Part shown: positions 23,566 to 27,064 of the stretch, one piece after another | Position numbering within the stretch: the stretch's first letter is position 1 | How the letters are laid out: each line of letters opens with the position of its first letter | Assembly: GCA_905233405.1 (NCBI GenBank) | Contig: CAJOEG010000005.1 | Location: forward strand, 4,764 to 31,827 | Reading direction: 5' to 3' | Source: an uncultured Bacteroidales bacterium | Lineage (GTDB): Bacteria > Bacteroidota > Bacteroidia > Bacteroidales > ML635J-15 | Length of the DNA: 27,064 nucleotides | Notes under the pieces: generated by a model | What the model was told of the DNA's origin: nothing | The model's input: only the letters and a program-made list of their open reading frames with translations | Databases searched by the model: none | Translations under genes and position numbers: made by a program

Positions 23566-25911
23566 TTAGAACGGATATCCAATACCGAAGTTAAGAGTAA
23601 ACTTATTGACCTTGAATGGCTTGAACGACTCGAACCATGCTTCAGAGCCTGTCAGCGACGGATTATAAACAGGTATTCCTATGTCGAAACGCAGGACGAG
23701 GAATTTCAGGTCAAACCTTAATCCGAAACCAGTTCCCATTGCAATCTGCTTGTAGAATTCGTTGAACTTGAACAATGCTCCACTGCGGTTGTCTGCCTTG
23801 TCGATAGCCCAGATGTTGCCTGCATCAACGAATAGCGCACCTTGTAGGAACGAAACCATTGTAAATCGGTATTCAATATTGAACATCAGTTTCATATCGG
23901 CAATCTGGTCGTAGTTACGGTGGGTGTTCGAATATGACCCCGGCCCCAGTGTCCTTACCTGCCAAGCCCTTATGTCGTTGGCACCACCGATGAAATACCT
24001 TTTTACAAACGGGAGTCCCCGAGTAGAATTGCCATACGGCAAACCTATACCTAAAAATGCACGGTATACCACACTATTCTTCCCATTTATAATATTATAG
24101 AAGCGATAGTCGAAGTCGGCTTTTACATATTGCGCGAACTCTACGCCAAGAAATTTGTACGATTCCTCATCACGCTGTATCCCAGAAGCCAAATATATTC
24201 CATCAAGCAAATTTCCACAAGTTTCAACATTAAGCCAGAAATATGTGAAATTACGCTTTACATTTACATTCTGGTTGTTGAAGACCATATCGTAGCTGAA
24301 TACCATAAGGAACTGGTCCTCATACGAGTATTTTATGTAAAGGTTCTGTATCCTTCTTCTGAAGTCGTCGCTGAAATCCAAGATTTTTACCCAGTACAAT
24401 TCTATAGGATTAATGTAATGAGTAATGTACTTGTTCTTGTACCCAATCCAGCTATAACCGAAATTAAGGTTGGCGATTGTTCGTGTATAGTCCGGACGGT
24501 TCTGATAGTTGTATGAAAGACTCAACTGTGTTTTGGGGTCGTGACGCTTTATGAATTCAAAATTGTTGAAGAATGGCAGCAGTAGTTTTGGAAAAGTCAG
24601 TTTTACTTCACCGCCATATTCCAAAGTGTTGAAAAACTTCGAATTCATTTCCTCGTTTGTGGTAGTGTCGAGCAATGCCGAAGTCTGGAACGAAATGTTA
24701 GCCTTTGCCGAAAAAATCTGCGCACCACGGAATATGTTGCGGTTCTTGTACGAAAGCACACCTGCCATACCTATGTTCCCCGAAGTATTGCTTCCTTCCA
24801 GTTCTACGTTGAACGACTGACGCTTCATAGGAGCAAGGTATATGTTGACATCAAGAAACTGCTTGCTTATGCTTTCGAGATGCACCTCGTCTATGTTAGG
24901 TGGAGTGAGCTTTATATTGATCAGTCGGAACTGCTTTAAACTTGACAGATGGCTGTAGGTATCTTCAACATTGCTGATGCTATACTTGTCCTCTGGCTTG
25001 AAAAAGCACGATTGCATAAACACCGATGTACGGTGACGCATTTTTTTGTCGTACGTGAATTTTATTCCATCCTTCACGAACATATTTGTAGTATGCGATG
25101 ATGTGTCACTACTTTTATCAAAATCGTAATTGGTAAATATGTTTACCGACCTTATTGTCTGGCTTTGGAAGGCATCATCCGAATCTTCATCAGACTTGCG
25201 GATAAGCATTGTAAGCTTTACAGTCAAGTCCTCCTGAAGTGTATCGGCAAAAAAGCCAACATTGTTAATTGAAAAATAGAAATAGCCATGGTTCTTGAAA
25301 TATCTTGCCACCCGCTCCCTTTCTGCCTTAAGTGTATCGGTATTGAAACTATGGCCAACCTTTATAAGCGAATTAACAGTATCTTGGAAAAACAAGTCCT
25401 TAATCTCCTCGTTTGCAATATCATACCCCAACGATGAAATCTTGTATGAAGGACCGGAAGTAACATAATATTTTACCTTTGCTTTCTTTCTGTTGGAAAA
25501 GTGTTCTGTAAATGTTACTGTTGACCTGTAATATGATTGGCTTGCCATATATGCCTCAATGTTCTCAATGCTTTTGTTTCGGGCTTCGGAAGCGTATATG
25601 ACAGGAGCTTCTCCTATGGAATTTGCCAGTTTCTCTTTCCAATTCCGTGTTTTCCCGCTCTTCATAAAATTGTACACATAGAGATTGAAAGGGATAAATC
25701 CAAGAATTTTTTTGTTGCTTTTTTGGCTTAATGTCACACCAAGGTCTTTTTTGTTAATATTGTTGTTGTCGCAAAAAACCTTATTTTTGACAAGAAGATA
25801 CTCACCATCACCGACAAATTTTGTTGATTTGCAAGAACAAAAAGCAACCATTATCACTGCTGATAACAATATGAATATACAGGTATGCAATATGTCGGTT
25901 CTCTGTTCCAT
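23566..25911 (-). CDS. tamL: Lipid-anchored TamA-like outer membrane protein (TamL, Omp85 superfamily)
   Basis: A 781-aa Omp85 protein. The N-terminus has a signal sequence and a Cys-rich lipobox region (VAFCSCKSTKF), followed by VGDGEYLLVKNKV, the opening of the Bacteroidetes TamA-like lipoproteins called TamL. Residues ~30-350 form POTRA-type repeats (e.g. SYYRSTVTF, VTSGPSYKISSL, LKAERERVARYFKNHGYFYF), and ~370-781 the 16-strand beta-barrel with YFIGGANDIRAWQVRTLGPGSY (strand/loop 6 region) and a C-terminal Phe. Expected to help insert or assemble outer-membrane proteins. The ATG at 25909-25911 is chosen because it yields the lipoprotein signal; an in-frame earlier codon (25956) lies upstream of the -7 box. 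TamB, its usual partner, is not in the window. Confidence 0.88.
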   Translation of the reverse strand: MEQRTDILHTCIFILLSAVIMVAFCSCKSTKFVGDGEYLLVKNKVFCDNNNINKKDLGVTLSQKSNKKILGFIPFNLYVYNFMKSGKTRNWKEKLANSIGEAPVIYASEARNKSIENIEAYMASQSYYRSTVTFTEHFSNRKKAKVKYYVTSGPSYKISSLGYDIANEEIKDLFFQDTVNSLIKVGHSFNTDTLKAERERVARYFKNHGYFYFSINNVGFFADTLQEDLTVKLTMLIRKSDEDSDDAFQSQTIRSVNIFTNYDFDKSSDTSSHTTNMFVKDGIKFTYDKKMRHRTSVFMQSCFFKPEDKYSISNVEDTYSHLSSLKQFRLINIKLTPPNIDEVHLESISKQFLDVNIYLAPMKRQSFNVELEGSNTSGNIGMAGVLSYKNRNIFRGAQIFSAKANISFQTSALLDTTTNEEMNSKFFNTLEYGGEVKLTFPKLLLPFFNNFEFIKRHDPKTQLSLSYNYQNRPDYTRTIANLNFGYSWIGYKNKYITHYINPIELYWVKILDFSDDFRRRIQNLYIKYSYEDQFLMVFSYDMVFNNQNVNVKRNFTYFWLNVETCGNLLDGIYLASGIQRDEESYKFLGVEFAQYVKADFDYRFYNIINGKNSVVYRAFLGIGLPYGNSTRGLPFVKRYFIGGANDIRAWQVRTLGPGSYSNTHRNYDQIADMKLMFNIEYRFTMVSFLQGALFVDAGNIWAIDKADNRSGALFKFNEFYKQIAMGTGFGLRFDLKFLVLRFDIGIPVYNPSLTGSEAWFESFKPFKVNKFTLNFGIGYPF

Positions 25912-25919
25912 TATTCGCG

Positions 25920-25927
25920 CAAAGGTA
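25920..25927 (-). promoter_or_regulatory. -7 box very close to the tamL start codon
   Basis: TACCTTTG on the minus strand, an exact match. Its last base is 9 nt from the ATG, so the predicted 5' leader is only a few nucleotides long. Confidence 0.5.
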
Positions 25928-25960
25928 ATATAAAAAACGTGAAGATATGTTTGCACACAA

Positions 25961-25987
25961 AAAAAGCGACCTAATTTCGGTCGCTTT
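25961..25987 (-). terminator. Terminator of the FadL/OmpP1 gene
   Basis: 9-bp stem (25963-25971 AAAGCGACC with 25979-25987 GGTCGCTTT), 7-nt loop, followed on the minus strand by a run of T. It lies just after the stop at 26010 and before the tamL promoter. Confidence 0.85.
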
Positions 25988-26009
25988 AAGCTATATTCAG
26001 TAAATCATA

Positions 26010-27064
26010 TTAGAATTTGCATCCGATTGTAAACGAAATCTGGTTCCTGCTGAACGATACCTTGCTTTGATCGCTGGATACAAGACCTTCGTACATATAG
26101 TATACGTACGAGTTTGCTAAGTACGAATAAGCTATGTCAAAAAAGAAATAATTTGTACGGAAACCAAGTCCTGCGCTGGCAAGCCAAGTGTCGGAACTGC
26201 TATTGGGTGACGAACTCTTGTACGGACTTGAATAATAAGCGCCACCAAGCCTCATATTTAGAACGCCAAGCCTATATTCCAAACCTAATTTCACACAGTG
26301 ACCAACCTTGTAGTTATCCATTATTTTTTGCGTTTCTGCCGCAAAGTCATAGTCGTCGCTCCTCATTTTTATTGCATTGTAGTTTGCAAGGTCGTAGTCA
26401 AGATTGATGAGCAAGTTTTCGTTTGGAATGTAGCAAATGCTAGCGTTAGCTCTGAACGGAGAGAGTATGTTGTATTCGAATTCGCCTTCTGGAGAATCGC
26501 AGGTCATTGTGGAGTCGCCAAGTTGAGTCTCGCAGTATGTAGAATACTTGTCCTTCATACTTAAGGAAGTAGGTGTATGAATTGCTGCACCGAATCTGAG
26601 TTGGTCTATTGGTTGGTACAAAATACCAAGCTTGAAATTCACTCCGCTTCCCGACGAGTGTACATAATCGGTGAAAGTGAAACTCTTTGGTCCTACAGTT
26701 ACATTTTCACGGCTTTCATACGATATTATCTGTTGCTTGTAGTTTACCGACTGTATGCCAAGGTTGGCTCCAACATAAATCTTATGCATGAAATTGAACG
26801 CGATGGAAATATTGTATTCACCAAGCGAACCTTTCTTAGTAAGCCTTTGGCTTTGCTTCTCACCGTATTTATCGTATGCACTGACATATTCGTCCTCTGC
26901 TGTTTGGGATGCAGGGTCTATAAGATAGGTTTCCCAAGCAAGACGACTGTAGAACGGGTCGTTGTCTTCAAAGGTCAGATAATTTATACCGTTGGCTCTT
27001 GCTGCAAACCAATCTGTAAATGAGCCATGGTCGTTTACGCCGTTTATACTTATATTTTCCGAAA
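26010..27064 (-). CDS. FadL/OmpP1-family outer membrane protein, C-terminal part (5' end outside window)
   Basis: Outer-membrane beta-barrel of the long-chain fatty acid/hydrophobic compound transporter type. The frame stays open to the window edge, so the in-frame ATG at 26787-26789 is an internal methionine; at least 350 residues are present. Family pattern: alternating strands such as IYVGANLGIQSVNY, FKLGILYQPIDQLRFGAAIHTPTSLSM, NLDYDLANYNAIKMR, VKLGLEYRLGVLNMRLGGAYYSS and the C-terminal SFTIGCKF ending in Phe. Substrate unknown. It is followed by a terminator, so tamL is read from its own promoter. Confidence 0.85.
   Translation of the reverse strand, partial: SENISINGVNDHGSFTDWFAARANGINYLTFEDNDPFYSRLAWETYLIDPASQTAEDEYVSAYDKYGEKQSQRLTKKGSLGEYNISIAFNFMHKIYVGANLGIQSVNYKQQIISYESRENVTVGPKSFTFTDYVHSSGSGVNFKLGILYQPIDQLRFGAAIHTPTSLSMKDKYSTYCETQLGDSTMTCDSPEGEFEYNILSPFRANASICYIPNENLLINLDYDLANYNAIKMRSDDYDFAAETQKIMDNYKVGHCVKLGLEYRLGVLNMRLGGAYYSSPYKSSSPNSSSDTWLASAGLGFRTNYFFFDIAYSYLANSYVYYMYEGLVSSDQSKVSFSRNQISFTIGCKF

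Noticed and set aside
24130..24516. 128-codon plus-strand frame opposite tamL
   Set aside because: Shadow of the beta-barrel coding strand, with no own promoter or family features.
1..27064. tRNA, rRNA, integrase, transposase or prophage genes
   Set aside because: Looked for and not seen; no cloverleaf-like sequence or recombinase motif was recognised.

Overview
The window looks like chromosomal DNA of a Bacteroidales-type Bacteroidetes bacterium. Three things support this: TAnnTTTG promoter -7 boxes recur upstream of genes, gene starts lack Shine-Dalgarno sequences, and the genes are family-typical (NhaC, class II NrdJ, lipid-anchored TamA-like OMP, Mpl, FISUMP and 'CDSYTW' adhesin modules, a Bacteroidetes-type Ser/Thr kinase).

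Layout. Positions 1-4758 hold housekeeping genes: the 3' end of prfA, an NhaC-type antiporter, and nrdJ (convergent with nhaC across a shared bidirectional terminator). Positions ~4760-18620 form an accessory, often AT-richer stretch. It holds two AAA_14/DUF4143 ATPases, each preceded by direct repeats of exactly 33-bp period; a membrane-anchored Ser/Thr kinase; a divergent small putative regulator; a strongly structured candidate non-coding RNA with its own consensus promoter; a two-gene secreted-protein operon (MORN-like protein plus a FISUMP adhesin with 153-bp repeats); and a four-gene lipoprotein/membrane-protein operon whose members carry nearly identical leaders. From 18620 the content is again core-like: a C_GCAxxG_C_C cysteine protein, mpl overlapping a GT22-type glycosyltransferase (apparently frameshifted near its 3' end), and on the minus strand UDP-glucuronate decarboxylase, a TamL-like Omp85 protein and the C-terminal part of a FadL/OmpP1-type porin (its 5' end lies outside).

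Regulatory logic. The two envelope-protein operons (from 11272 and 16520) share an identical 25-bp element with two GAACC half-sites 11 bp apart, placed exactly 28 bp upstream of the -7 box in both, which suggests control by one activator. The strongest candidates for undescribed biology are (i) the ATPase genes with their 33-bp-period repeats (two unrelated repeat sequences, same period, one family also placed downstream of its gene), (ii) the ~200-nt structured RNA at ~10893-11105 and (iii) the shared activator-like element. I assigned functions from motifs read by eye; no database search was possible.
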